From an uncultured Emticicia sp. (GTDB lineage Bacteria; Bacteroidota; Bacteroidia; Cytophagales; Spirosomataceae), in assembly GCF_937903345.1 (NCBI RefSeq), contig NZ_CALCZQ010000030.1, positions 372,001 through 436,000 on the forward strand: DNA of 64,000 bases, in the 5' to 3' direction. Numbering within the stretch: position 1 is the stretch's first letter; every line of letters starts with the position of its first letter. A program made the translations under genes and the position numbers. Below the pieces are notes generated by a model, which saw only the letters and a program-made list of their open reading frames with translations, had not been told where the DNA came from and did no database searches. This document shows, one piece after another, positions 24,091-33,167 of this stretch.

Positions 24091-25692
24091 TTACTTAACC
24101 AAATCAAACAATTCTTTGTCCATCTGAGGTTTTACTACACAAGTATTATCAAAGTGCATCGTAGCCGTATTTGTTGAATTATATGTTGGCCAATTTGGTA
24201 AATTTTTGTGGTTTGGGTTGCCCACTTTTGCAAAATCAATCCAAGATTGACTCATTTTATCGGCTAACGCTTGGGCTTCTTTTGTCCCACCAGTCATATT
24301 TTTAGTTCGTTGAATATTATCAAAACAAAAGGCAATTTCCATACAGTGCACAGCTTTGTATTTACCATCCATTACGGGCGATTGCCAATCGAACAAATAC
24401 ATATAAACTGGTGCAGAACCAGCTACTGCCGATTTAAGATTGGCTTGTTGCACCGCACCCGGACGGAAAGTTACATCATAACTTAGCATATCGGTCATTT
24501 TTCCATTTGGGTATGCTTTTTTTACAGCATCAATATAAGCATCAGTTTTATCGCCATATACTTTTTTGATGGCTTCTTTGGCTTGTTCTTCTGTTGAATT
24601 ACTTGGCATTCCACCTCTAAAAACTGAAAATTCGTTGATAGTCGTACCAATCATCAAAGGAATATTTTTTGATAGTTCGAATGCTTCATTTGAGAATAAT
24701 TGGTATGGTAAAACGTCGTTATCTGCACTTGGTCCCCAGCTCAAACCGAAACCAATTACTGGTTTTCCTTCTGCTTTCATTTTATCAGCAGTAGTTTTGA
24801 GTGCTTTTTTGCCTGCGTCGCTCAAAGTTTGGAACGGAACCTTCTGAATATCATCAACTTTATCAGCCGAAATTCCGAGTTCTTTCATTACTTCCGCACC
24901 AATCGCTTGCGTTGTTGCTTTATCGAGCATAGCAGCACGAAAAGCTCCACTTTGGTTGATTGCTTTATGGAAAAGTCCTTTTGCAGATGGCATAGCCATC
25001 AGGGTATTAACCTTTGCACCACCACCAGATTGACCAAAGATTGTGACATTATTTGGGTCGCCACCGAAGTTTGAGATATTAGTTTTTACCCATTCTAAGG
25101 CCACTTTCATATCTAAAACACTATTATTGGCTGATTGCTTGTATTTCTCACCATAAGCAGAAAGGTCAAGATAACCTAAAATATTGAGTCGGTGATTGAT
25201 AGAAACTACCACCACATCACCTTTTTTTGCTAAATTTTCGCCATCGTAAGAAGGCAGTTCTTGCGAAGAACCAGCAGTAAAACCGCCACCGTGAATCCAA
25301 AACAAAACAGGGCGTTTTTTGCCGTCGTTAATGCCAGGCGTCCAGACGTTGATACGCATGCAATCTTCATTCGTAAAACCCCAACTATGGTCGAAAACGA
25401 ATTCGCTTTCATCCATAATGCTTGTGGTTGGGTCCATCAAAGGTGCAACTGGCCCATAGCTAAATGAACTACGTATATTTGACCACGGTTTTGGTTTCTG
25501 TGGAGCTTCAAAACGCTTGGCTTCTGCATACGGAATGCCTTTATAAGTAAAAACACCGTTATTGATGTAGCCACGAACTTTACCTGCATCGGTTGTCGTA
25601 ACACCTACGTTTTCACCCGTTTGTAATTGTGCATAGGCTGTTTGAATAAGCAAACCACATGACGCAAAAAGAGAAAGAATTGTTTTTTTCAT
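24091..25692 (-). CDS. Type-B carboxylesterase (secreted)
   Basis: 533 residues with signal peptide ending AYAQ. The alpha/beta hydrolase features are in order: PVLFWIHGGGFTAGS (oxyanion hole), nucleophile in IFGQSGGGAK at about residue 220, and the C-terminal YMYLFDW...AVHCMEIAFCF region that holds the His. FGQSGGG replaces the usual GESAGG but keeps the Ser. Likely exported and acting on carboxylic esters. It is the first of three related esterases in 13 kb (others at 31645 and 35527). Confidence 0.9.
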   Translation of the reverse strand: MKKTILSLFASCGLLIQTAYAQLQTGENVGVTTTDAGKVRGYINNGVFTYKGIPYAEAKRFEAPQKPKPWSNIRSSFSYGPVAPLMDPTTSIMDESEFVFDHSWGFTNEDCMRINVWTPGINDGKKRPVLFWIHGGGFTAGSSQELPSYDGENLAKKGDVVVVSINHRLNILGYLDLSAYGEKYKQSANNSVLDMKVALEWVKTNISNFGGDPNNVTIFGQSGGGAKVNTLMAMPSAKGLFHKAINQSGAFRAAMLDKATTQAIGAEVMKELGISADKVDDIQKVPFQTLSDAGKKALKTTADKMKAEGKPVIGFGLSWGPSADNDVLPYQLFSNEAFELSKNIPLMIGTTINEFSVFRGGMPSNSTEEQAKEAIKKVYGDKTDAYIDAVKKAYPNGKMTDMLSYDVTFRPGAVQQANLKSAVAGSAPVYMYLFDWQSPVMDGKYKAVHCMEIAFCFDNIQRTKNMTGGTKEAQALADKMSQSWIDFAKVGNPNHKNLPNWPTYNSTNTATMHFDNTCVVKPQMDKELFDLVK

Positions 25693-25794
25693 TGTTTAAA
25701 ATTGAGTTGAAAACTAAAATATAATTTGAGAAAATTAATACTAAAATAGGGCGTACTTGATTGACTTACTGAGTTTTATAAATAAAATTTTAAG

Positions 25795-26094
25795 CTAAAT
25801 TTCCATGTCTAATAGTTGGTAACTGAGTGCTTTTCCGTGCGTGTCCATTCGCAAAGAAGTAGTTACTCCACCCGCCAAAGCATCGGTGCATACAAAAAGT
25901 AAAGATGAAATATTTGGCATTTCGTAGCGAACGATTTCACCCAACACTATACCCGCGAGATGTTGTTGTACTTTATCTACCGTAACTATTTGGCAAAGCA
26001 TTTCGTAATCGTTTTCATTGTATGGAATCAAAGAAAGCGTTGAAATATTTCCTTTATCGCCCGCCCGACTGTGAGCTATGTCGTATAATTTCAT
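25795..26094 (-). CDS. AtuA C-terminal-type ferredoxin-fold small protein
   Basis: 99 residues. Matches the separate small subunit found next to AtuA-family proteins: LYDIAHSRAGDKGNISTLSL, VLGEIVRYEMPNISSLLFVC and ALAGGVTTSLRMDTHGKALS. In many organisms this domain is fused to the C-terminus of AtuA. Here it is a free gene 41 nt downstream of the AtuA gene. Presumably forms a complex with it. Confidence 0.85.
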   Translation of the reverse strand: MKLYDIAHSRAGDKGNISTLSLIPYNENDYEMLCQIVTVDKVQQHLAGIVLGEIVRYEMPNISSLLFVCTDALAGGVTTSLRMDTHGKALSYQLLDMEI

Positions 26095-26135
26095 TTATAA
26101 TTTTGATTGAGTGAACGATAAATTAGTGAATATTA

Positions 26136-27503
26136 TTAGCTTTCAAAATAAGTGACTTTTGGTTTGATTTTATTTCTATCTACCAAAACCGAAATGATGC
26201 CTATTACTTCGTTGACGTATTTTCTTACTCCAGCACCACCTGCTGGGCCGTTGGTGTAGAGGGCTTCTACTTCTTCTCCGATTAAGGCTGCGTCTGCTTG
26301 GGTTTTTGCTTTGGCCGCTACTCTTAATCTGACTTCGGAAATTGGGGTTTCGGCTTCGCTCAACCACTTATCACCAAAAGTAGAATTGATGCCAATATAA
26401 TCAACTTGAATTTCTTTAAATTGAGATTTTAGACGATTTTCGATGGTTTCTCCTGCTAATTTTGCTCTTTCAAGGGAAGATGGACCGGCATAAGAGATTT
26501 CTCCTTCTCCTTGCCAAAAAGCCTTATAACCAACACTTACTTTAAAGTTTTTTGGTTTTTCTTTTCCGCCTCCGCCTGTTACTCGAACTTGATTTTGTGC
26601 AATTTCTTGGAGTTTTACACTTGTAAAATCAGCAATTACATCGGGCGTGTAATATTCGTTTGGATTGATAACTTCGTATAGCAATTGTTCTTTGGCAGTT
26701 TGCAAATTGATTACTCCGCCTGTGCCTTCAACTTTACTGATAATTGCCGAACCATCAGCAAAAACATCAGCGAATGGATGTCCCAAGTTTTCCATGTTTT
26801 CAACTGACTTTTTAATTGGGTCGGCAAAATATCCGCCTGAAATTTGCCCCGCACATTCCATTAAATGCCCGATTACTGTGCCTTTACCAAGTAAATCATA
26901 ATCATCAGTTTTCCAACCAAATTCATGAATCATCGGTGTAAGAAAAAGCGAAGGGTCGGCCACACGGCCTGTGATAATTATCTGAGCATCAGCTTGTAGA
27001 GCTTCTAATATACCATCAGTTCCGAGATACGCGTTGGCTGAAATAATAGGTGACTGGTTAATGGTTACTGGAGATTGGTGCTTTTTTATGAGTTCAAGAG
27101 CAATATCTTCATTTCCAAAAATCTCAAAACTTTCACTTTTTAAGTTTTCATTGATATCGTCGCCGTGTATGGCAGCCACTTTCACTTTTAAACCTTGTTT
27201 TTGAGCAATTTCAATAACTTTTTTTGCTCCTTCAATTGGGTTAGCAGCACCCATATTAGTTATTAAACGAATTTTGTTTTTTACTAAATAGGGCAGAAGT
27301 GTTTCAATTCTACGCTCCAAAAGTGGGTCATACCCTTTAGATGGGTCGGCAATTTTGCGTTTGTTGGCGAGTGCAATCGTGCGTTCGGCCAAACATTCTA
27401 ACACCAAATAGTCTAATTCTCCCTTTTCGGCAAGAATAATGGCTGGTTCGATTCTATCGCCCGAAAAACCTGCTCCGCAACCAATTCTAATTTTATTTTT
27501 CAT
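26136..27503 (-). CDS. AtuA family protein (DUF1446)
   Basis: 455 residues from the ATG at 27503, which overlaps the TGA of the transporter gene as ATGA. Family signatures: IRIGCGAGFSGDRIEPAIIL near the start, LDYLVLECLAERTIALA, ITNMGAANPIEGAKKVIEIA, ADAQIIITGRVADPSLFLTP, and GPAGGAGVRKYVNEVIG at the end. AtuA in Pseudomonas belongs to acyclic terpene (citronellol) catabolism; homologues elsewhere have unknown substrates, and none of the other atu genes is here. The coupling to a CitMHS transporter hints at a carboxylate substrate. Confidence 0.88.
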   Translation of the reverse strand: MKNKIRIGCGAGFSGDRIEPAIILAEKGELDYLVLECLAERTIALANKRKIADPSKGYDPLLERRIETLLPYLVKNKIRLITNMGAANPIEGAKKVIEIAQKQGLKVKVAAIHGDDINENLKSESFEIFGNEDIALELIKKHQSPVTINQSPIISANAYLGTDGILEALQADAQIIITGRVADPSLFLTPMIHEFGWKTDDYDLLGKGTVIGHLMECAGQISGGYFADPIKKSVENMENLGHPFADVFADGSAIISKVEGTGGVINLQTAKEQLLYEVINPNEYYTPDVIADFTSVKLQEIAQNQVRVTGGGGKEKPKNFKVSVGYKAFWQGEGEISYAGPSSLERAKLAGETIENRLKSQFKEIQVDYIGINSTFGDKWLSEAETPISEVRLRVAAKAKTQADAALIGEEVEALYTNGPAGGAGVRKYVNEVIGIISVLVDRNKIKPKVTYFES

Positions 27504-28807
27504 AAATGTATCGATCCCGTTAAAATTGCCACAGTTGTCATTACAATCGTTGTTCCCCACGCCCATTTGAAGGTGTGACGTTGATGCTCCCCCAAGTCAA
27601 CCTCTGCTAAACCAACTAATAAAAATGTTGAGGCGGTAAGTGGACTAATCGGAAAACCAACGGTCATTTGACCGAGCAAAGCTGCTCGTCCGATTTCGAG
27701 CTGGTCGATACCAAATTGCGATGCGGTCTGGCTCAAAATAGGCATAACCCCAAAATAATAAGCATCGGGTGTGAATAACATACTGGCTGGTAGGCTCGTG
27801 ATAGCAGTAAGCGTAGGCAAAAGATTCGCATGGTTTTGTGGAATCAAGGCAACCAAAGCATTGGCCATTTCTTCAATCATTTTTGAGCCTGTCAATATTC
27901 CAGAGAAAATCCCTGCCGCAAAAATCATACTCGAAACCAGAAAAATATTTGTGCCATGAGACCTCATAACTTTCTGCTGGTCAGCGATTTTTGGGTAGTT
28001 TACTAACAATGCAATCATACTTGCCACCACAAAAAGTACAGCTACTGGAACCCATCCTTTCATTAAAGCAATTATGAGTGAGACTGTAAGCACTGCATTG
28101 AAAATAAGTAATTTAGGTCTTCTTAATTCTTGTTGCTCTTTGCTTAAATTCTCTTTATGATTGTATTGAAAATCAATGATTCCGAGCCTTTTTCTTTCCT
28201 TTTTACCGAAAATAAAAGCTACAAAAAGCACCCAAACTATTCCTCCAATAATCGCAGGAATATTAGGATTAAAAATATGTACAGCATCAGATTTTAAGGT
28301 AGAAATAGCCCTTGCTGAAGTTCCTGACCACGGTACTAGGTGCATCGGTCCAACGCTCAAAGCAACAATACTTGAAAGTACTAATCGGTTGATTTTTAGT
28401 TGTTTGTATATTGGTAAAAACGCTGAAAGTACAATCATAAAAGTGGCCGTTCCATCGCCATCGAGATGCACAATCATTGTCAGAATGGCCGTTCCGATGA
28501 TTACTTTTAGTGGGTCACCTTTTACAGATTTAATGATAGTTGCAATCACTGGGTCGAAAAGTCCAGCATCAAGCATTGTGGCGAAATATAGCACCGCAAA
28601 CATCAACAAAATACCCGTCGGAGCAACTTGTTTGATGCCAGAAATGGCAAATTCACCTAGTTCTTTTGGATTAAAACCTGCAATTAAACCAAAGATTAAT
28701 GGCGTAATAACTAAGGCTGTCATGACCGACAGTTTTTTAGTCATTATCAATATTAAAAAGACAATTATTGTGGCGAAACCGAATAATGCGAGCATATCTA
28801 TAATCAT
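27500..28807 (-). CDS. CitMHS-family metal-citrate/carboxylate transporter
   Basis: 435 residues from the ATG at 28807 (GTG at 28813 and ATG at 28795 are alternatives). About twelve hydrophobic segments. The citrate-Mg/Ca transporter signature is seen in MIVHLDGDGTATFMIVLSAF and LSVGPMHLVPWSGTSARAIS, with a C-terminal half including ITSLPASMLFTPDAYYFGVM and GFPISPLTASTFLLVGLAEV. It would take up a metal-complexed carboxylate with H+. Its stop overlaps the AtuA start by 4 bp, so the two are translationally coupled. Confidence 0.9.
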   Translation of the reverse strand: MIIDMLALFGFATIIVFLILIMTKKLSVMTALVITPLIFGLIAGFNPKELGEFAISGIKQVAPTGILLMFAVLYFATMLDAGLFDPVIATIIKSVKGDPLKVIIGTAILTMIVHLDGDGTATFMIVLSAFLPIYKQLKINRLVLSSIVALSVGPMHLVPWSGTSARAISTLKSDAVHIFNPNIPAIIGGIVWVLFVAFIFGKKERKRLGIIDFQYNHKENLSKEQQELRRPKLLIFNAVLTVSLIIALMKGWVPVAVLFVVASMIALLVNYPKIADQQKVMRSHGTNIFLVSSMIFAAGIFSGILTGSKMIEEMANALVALIPQNHANLLPTLTAITSLPASMLFTPDAYYFGVMPILSQTASQFGIDQLEIGRAALLGQMTVGFPISPLTASTFLLVGLAEVDLGEHQRHTFKWAWGTTIVMTTVAILTGSIHL

Positions 28808-28829
28808 TGGCACGTTGATGACGCTGATA

Positions 28830-28908
28830 CTATCGTAACGCTGATTTTAACAGATTTAAAAAATCTGTATTTATCTGCGATGGTTTATCCGTGTCAACGG
28901 CGTGCCAT
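28830..28908. repeat. Intergenic repeat with ACAGATTT/AAATCTGT hairpin
   Basis: Reads CGCTGATTTTAACAGATTT, AAAAAATCTG, ATTTATCTGCGATGG, TTTATCCGTGTCAACGGCGT. This phrase looks like the intergenic repeat common in Bacteroidota genomes (GCTGATTTTAACAGATT...ATCTGCG...ATCCGTGT). Only one copy is in the window, so its repeat status is from memory. It lies between the sulfatase stop and the CitMHS start. Confidence 0.45.
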
Positions 28909-28920
28909 TTTTGTTTAAGT

Positions 28921-30546
28921 TTACCTGAAAATTTTTCCACCTTTCTCCAATTGCTTGTATTTATCAATATACATTTTATCAAGCGTTTCAGAGTCTTTGT
29001 ATTTTACTCGAAGTGCCGCCAGCTTTTTGTGTAAATCGGCTTTTATTTTGGCATATGTAGGGTCGTTGTAAACATTTTTCATTTCATTTTTATCGTTCGC
29101 ACGGTCATATAATTCCCATTCATCGACATCATAATAGAAATGTACTAATTTGTATTTTTCCGTGACGATTCCGTAATGACGTTTCACCATGTGAACGCTT
29201 GGGTACTCGTAATAATGATAATAAGCTGCATCTCTGAAATTCTTACCTTGTCCTTTAAAAATCGGAATCAGGCTTTCTCCTTGCATATCTGATGGAGGTT
29301 TAATGCCCGCTGCTTCGAGAAAAGTCTGAGCAAAATCAAGGTTTTGAACCATTTGTGAGTTTTTTGAGCCTGCTTTTATGACATTTGGCCATTTGACTAA
29401 CAAAGGAGTTTTGAAAGATTCATCGAAAATAAAACGTTTATCAAACCAGCCGTGTTCACCCAAATAAAATCCTTGGTCAGATGTATAAACTACGATGGTG
29501 TTTTCTTCTAAATTGTTCTTTTTTAAGAAGTCTAAAACCTGTCCCACACCTTCATCAACCGCTGCAATACTTCCCAGATAATCTTGCATATAGCGTTGAT
29601 AACGCCATTTCATTTTATCTTTTTCAGTCATGCTTGGGTAGCGTTTAACGAACTCATCGTTCATTTTTCCGTATGCTTCATTCCAAGCTTTTCGTTGCTC
29701 AGTGTTCATTCGGTTTACGGTATAATTATAATTTTGTTTATCATAAGGGTGCGATTCTTTGATGCCTAATTTGTCCATATTTTCGGGCGTAATCTTTGAA
29801 TCTCCCGCCCAATTCATATGCGTGAGCAAGTTCATTTCTGCCTCTTTTGAAGCTCGCCCACGACCTTCATAATTATCAAAAAGGGTAGTTGGCTCAGGAA
29901 AAGTTTTTTTCAAATATTCCTTAAAATGACGTTCGGCGGGTAACCATTCACGGTGCGGAGCTTTATGTAAATAGGCCAAAAAGAAAGGCTTTTCTTCATC
30001 ACGTTCGTTTTTTAGCCAATTCAAGGTTATATCCGTAATGAGGTCGGTTACATAACCAGTTAGTTTTTTTTTGCCTTCTTTTTTTGTAATGAAATCAGGG
30101 TTATAGTAATTCCCTTGGTCGGGTAAAATTTGGAACTCATCAAAACCTTTTGGATTATTTCCGAAATGTAATTTTCCGAACATAGCAGTCTGATAACCAG
30201 CTTTTTGTAAAATTTGAGGAAAAGTAATATTGGTCGTGTCAAAAGGAAAGTAATTGTCAATTTTGCCATTCAAGTGGCTGTGTTTTCCTGTCAAAATTAC
30301 AGCTCTTGATGGAGCACAAATAGAGTTTGTTACACAGGCATTCGTGAATAGCATTCCCTCCTTAGCTATTCGGTCGATGTTTGGCGTTTGCGTAAGTCGT
30401 GAGTCATACGCCGAAATCGCCTGATACGCATGGTCATCTGACATGATGAAAACTATGTTTGGAGGTCTCTGTTTCTTAGGCTTGAAGGCAAAAAAAACCA
30501 AAGATAAGGTGCCAAGTGTAAGGAAAGAATAGAAGATTTTTTTCAT
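28921..30546 (-). CDS. Type I sulfatase, formylglycine-dependent
   Basis: 541 residues from the ATG at 30546; the frame runs 48 nt further back into a palindrome and is not needed. Signal/anchor region LGTLSLVFFAF, then the metal-binding PPNIVFIMSDDHAYQAISAY, and the formylglycine motif C77-A-P-S-R81 followed by GKHSHLNG. Other parts: MFGKLHFGN, FFLAYLHKAPHREWLPAERH, VVYTSDQGFYLGEHGWFDK. The Cys must be converted by a formylglycine-generating enzyme encoded elsewhere. Likely periplasmic, acting on a sulfated glycan. The gene is near esterases and an epimerase, suggesting a common polymer. Confidence 0.93.
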   Translation of the reverse strand: MKKIFYSFLTLGTLSLVFFAFKPKKQRPPNIVFIMSDDHAYQAISAYDSRLTQTPNIDRIAKEGMLFTNACVTNSICAPSRAVILTGKHSHLNGKIDNYFPFDTTNITFPQILQKAGYQTAMFGKLHFGNNPKGFDEFQILPDQGNYYNPDFITKKEGKKKLTGYVTDLITDITLNWLKNERDEEKPFFLAYLHKAPHREWLPAERHFKEYLKKTFPEPTTLFDNYEGRGRASKEAEMNLLTHMNWAGDSKITPENMDKLGIKESHPYDKQNYNYTVNRMNTEQRKAWNEAYGKMNDEFVKRYPSMTEKDKMKWRYQRYMQDYLGSIAAVDEGVGQVLDFLKKNNLEENTIVVYTSDQGFYLGEHGWFDKRFIFDESFKTPLLVKWPNVIKAGSKNSQMVQNLDFAQTFLEAAGIKPPSDMQGESLIPIFKGQGKNFRDAAYYHYYEYPSVHMVKRHYGIVTEKYKLVHFYYDVDEWELYDRANDKNEMKNVYNDPTYAKIKADLHKKLAALRVKYKDSETLDKMYIDKYKQLEKGGKIFR

Positions 30547-30579
30547 AGATATTATTTTAGGTTGATTCAGATTATAGGT

Positions 30580-30607
30580 GTATAGACTTTGCATGCAGCG
30601 TCTGTAC
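30580..30607. repeat. Decayed imperfect palindrome, copy 2
   Basis: GTATAGACTTTGCATG followed by CAGCGTCTGTAC, centred on TGCATG. Same type as 6562-6590. Lies in the 73-bp gap between the sulfatase start and the FrmB-like stop. Confidence 0.45.
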
Positions 30608-30619
30608 GGGGATTCACAT

Positions 30620-31642
30620 TTAAAATTTCAAATAATCATTGAAAAATGGCAATAAATCATTCAAAACACGGCCGTCGATTGTCCAAATTTTGTTGCCGTG
30701 GTCGCCGATGTATTCTTCGGAAAAGTGATTAATACCCAAATTCTCTAATCGCTGACTCAACATTCCAATTTGAACGGGGAATCTTGGCGAATCGTTGCGT
30801 CCCCAATCAAGTTTAATTGCAATTATTTTTCGGAGATTATCGGCGTACTTATCAACCATATAAACTGGCATATTTGCTTCCCATTTTTCTAAAATTGACT
30901 GATTAACAATCATTTTATCTCCTTCATAGCTAAACGGAAAATCACAGAAAAATGGTGGTTTATTGGGGTTTGGAGACCAAGCCCGCCCAACAGCAACCAA
31001 AACTTTTGGGTAATAAGTTTTCTTTAAATCTTCGACTGTTTTTACATTTTGAACTTCCTTAAAAGAGGTGTTATTTGGCCCAAATTCCTTTACCATTGCC
31101 AATAAACCTGGGCTAAGTGCATAAATACTACTAAAAACCTCGGGGTGAAGCATACCAATTTTGAATGCACCATAACCGCCCATTGAATGCCCTGCAATGC
31201 CTCGACTTTCACGATTAGCGAGCGTTCGGTAGTTTTTATCCATATATTCTACTAATTCTTTGCTTTCAAATTCGTCCCAATTGCCTGTTAGTGAAGAATT
31301 TGAATAAAAACTTCCTTCAAAAAGCGTGTATTGGTCGGCTTGAACGAAGATGAAAGGTTTGATTTTCTGACGAGCAATGCCTTCATCTAAAATCTTTTGC
31401 ATTTGCGGAAAAATATTGTCCTTTCCCATGAATCCGTGCAGGTAATAAATGACAGGGAAACGCTGCGTTGTAGCCTCATAATTAGGTGGAAGGTAAACCG
31501 AGACTTTACGATTTGGGTCTTCGTCGCCTGTGTTTTGTAGGGCTTTTGAATTGAGCGTAAAACTTACCACTTTGCCAGTTTGGGCGGTTGCCCAAGTGAT
31601 GAGTGAAAAGTTAAGAATGATGAGTAAGTTTAGTTTTTTCAT
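30620..31642 (-). CDS. Esterase, FrmB/esterase D-like alpha/beta hydrolase
   Basis: 340 residues with signal peptide ending WATAQ. Core motifs: FPVIYYLHGFMGKDNIFP, nucleophile GHSMGGYGAFKIG at about residue 150, and the charge-relay His in EEYIGDHGNKIW near the C-terminus. Secreted esterase, similar in fold to S-formylglutathione hydrolases and glycan acetyl/feruloyl esterases; an acyl- or feruloyl-polysaccharide substrate fits the neighbourhood. Its start is 2 nt past the stop of the type-B esterase upstream, so they share a transcript. Confidence 0.88.
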   Translation of the reverse strand: MKKLNLLIILNFSLITWATAQTGKVVSFTLNSKALQNTGDEDPNRKVSVYLPPNYEATTQRFPVIYYLHGFMGKDNIFPQMQKILDEGIARQKIKPFIFVQADQYTLFEGSFYSNSSLTGNWDEFESKELVEYMDKNYRTLANRESRGIAGHSMGGYGAFKIGMLHPEVFSSIYALSPGLLAMVKEFGPNNTSFKEVQNVKTVEDLKKTYYPKVLVAVGRAWSPNPNKPPFFCDFPFSYEGDKMIVNQSILEKWEANMPVYMVDKYADNLRKIIAIKLDWGRNDSPRFPVQIGMLSQRLENLGINHFSEEYIGDHGNKIWTIDGRVLNDLLPFFNDYLKF

Positions 31643-31644
31643 TT

Positions 31645-33150
31645 CTAATTCTTTTCTAAAAAATCAAATTCCTTTTTAAATAAACCTTTTTTAATTTCAA
31701 CTTTATCGCCCAAAACCATAATATATCCTGCTTGTTTGTCATAAGTTTTCCATTTGGGCAGACCAGTGCCGTTTGGATTGCCAGTTTTGGCAAAATTTAC
31801 CCAATACGCTGCCATTGTATTTTCTAAATCTTTATCTAATTGTTGCCAATCTCTATTCCAAGTGTGAAGCGTGTGCAAAGCATAAGGCACTTCTGATGTA
31901 TGAAATGCACCATAATTTGGGAAATTAGGCTTATCGGGCGGAACATGGCTAAAATGATATAAATAAGAAGGCTTATTGGTGGAAATGGCCAGTAAATGTG
32001 AAGGCATACCCGCAAAACCGAGTAAACCTTGTTTCAATTTTGCTTCTTTAGCTTCTTCATCGGTTGTGGCAGGGAATATACTCAGAAACTCATCAGTTTT
32101 TGTGCCATATTTGACTTCAACTTCCTTTTTGTAATTCTCTAAACTTGTATTTGGAACGCCCATCAAGCTTCCATCTCCCGTAACCCAACCCGTCATGATT
32201 GGTACTTGGTTGTGTTTGCCGTTTTTAAAGTGCTCAAAAATATTTGTTGGTAGCACATAGCCGTCCATCGTGGTTCCGAATCGGCCGAAACCTGGCAAAT
32301 TGCTTGCTTTTTGTATTTCATCGGCTGATTTTTTCCTCAATTCAGCAATCGAAGTACAATTTACTTTCTCCATGAACTTCAAGCCTTGTTGTTCAGATGC
32401 GGCCAAGTTCTGACTAAATCTATTGGATAAAAGTCCACCGCTTTGTGGAATAGCTTTATGAAATAAACCTTTTGACAAAGTAGAAGCAATCATGGCATTT
32501 ACACTAAATGCCCCTGCCGATTGCCCCGCAATGGTTACATTATTTGGGTCGCCACCGAAAGCTGCAATATTTTTTTGAACCCATTTCAACGCTGCCATCT
32601 GGTCAAGAAAACCATAATTTCCCGAAGAATTATAACCTGATTCTTTACTCAATTCGGGATGAGCCATGAAACCCATGACGCCTACACGATAATTGATGCT
32701 TACGAAAACTACGCCTTTTTTTGCCATTTCTTCACCATCATAAATATCGCAATTGGCCGAGCCACTGTTCAATCCACCGCCATAAATCCAAACTAAAACT
32801 GGGTGTTTTTCATTGTTTTTGCTTGAAGTCCAAACGTTTAAGTAAAGGCAGTCTTCGTCTAAAGGCTCAGGTTTTGCGATAAACTCCTCTGTCCAGCACG
32901 AAAAAGGCTGAGGTTTATTTTGAATCGGACTTGCTGAAAACGCAGTGCATTTTTTTATGCCACTCCAACTTTGAACTGGTTGAGGTGCTTTCCATCTGAA
33001 TTCGCCAACTGGCGGAGCTGCAAACGGAATGCCTTTGAAAATCCGAAGATTTTCTTTTAAATAGCCTTCAACCTTGCCGTTAGCAGTTTGAATGATGCTT
33101 TGGGCGAAGGTAGAAAAAGAAATTAGGGTGAGAAAGAGTAGTTTTTTCAT
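31645..33150 (-). CDS. Type-B carboxylesterase (secreted), second copy
   Basis: 501 residues from the ATG at 33150; the frame extends four codons earlier but MKKLLFLTLISFSTFAQ is the evident signal peptide. Motifs: RIFKGIPFAAPPVGEFRWKA, HPVLVWIYGGGLNSGS, the nucleophile elbow TIAGQSAGAFSVNAM at about residue 200, and LYHFSHVPPDKPNFPNYGAF near the catalytic His region (GAFHTSEVPYA). Between the FrmB-like gene (2 nt) and an alpha/beta hydrolase (17 nt upstream), so one operon. Confidence 0.9.
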   Translation of the reverse strand: MKKLLFLTLISFSTFAQSIIQTANGKVEGYLKENLRIFKGIPFAAPPVGEFRWKAPQPVQSWSGIKKCTAFSASPIQNKPQPFSCWTEEFIAKPEPLDEDCLYLNVWTSSKNNEKHPVLVWIYGGGLNSGSANCDIYDGEEMAKKGVVFVSINYRVGVMGFMAHPELSKESGYNSSGNYGFLDQMAALKWVQKNIAAFGGDPNNVTIAGQSAGAFSVNAMIASTLSKGLFHKAIPQSGGLLSNRFSQNLAASEQQGLKFMEKVNCTSIAELRKKSADEIQKASNLPGFGRFGTTMDGYVLPTNIFEHFKNGKHNQVPIMTGWVTGDGSLMGVPNTSLENYKKEVEVKYGTKTDEFLSIFPATTDEEAKEAKLKQGLLGFAGMPSHLLAISTNKPSYLYHFSHVPPDKPNFPNYGAFHTSEVPYALHTLHTWNRDWQQLDKDLENTMAAYWVNFAKTGNPNGTGLPKWKTYDKQAGYIMVLGDKVEIKKGLFKKEFDFLEKN

Positions 33151-33167
33151 GGATGGGAGCATATAAA

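Noticed and set aside
28176..28838. 220-codon open frame on the plus strand
   Set aside because: Antisense to the CitMHS gene; it looks hydrophobic only because it mirrors membrane-segment codons.
28830..28908. Attenuator or riboswitch before the CitMHS gene
   Set aside because: It lies downstream of the sulfatase start side and matches a common intergenic repeat, with no aptamer-like pattern I recognise.
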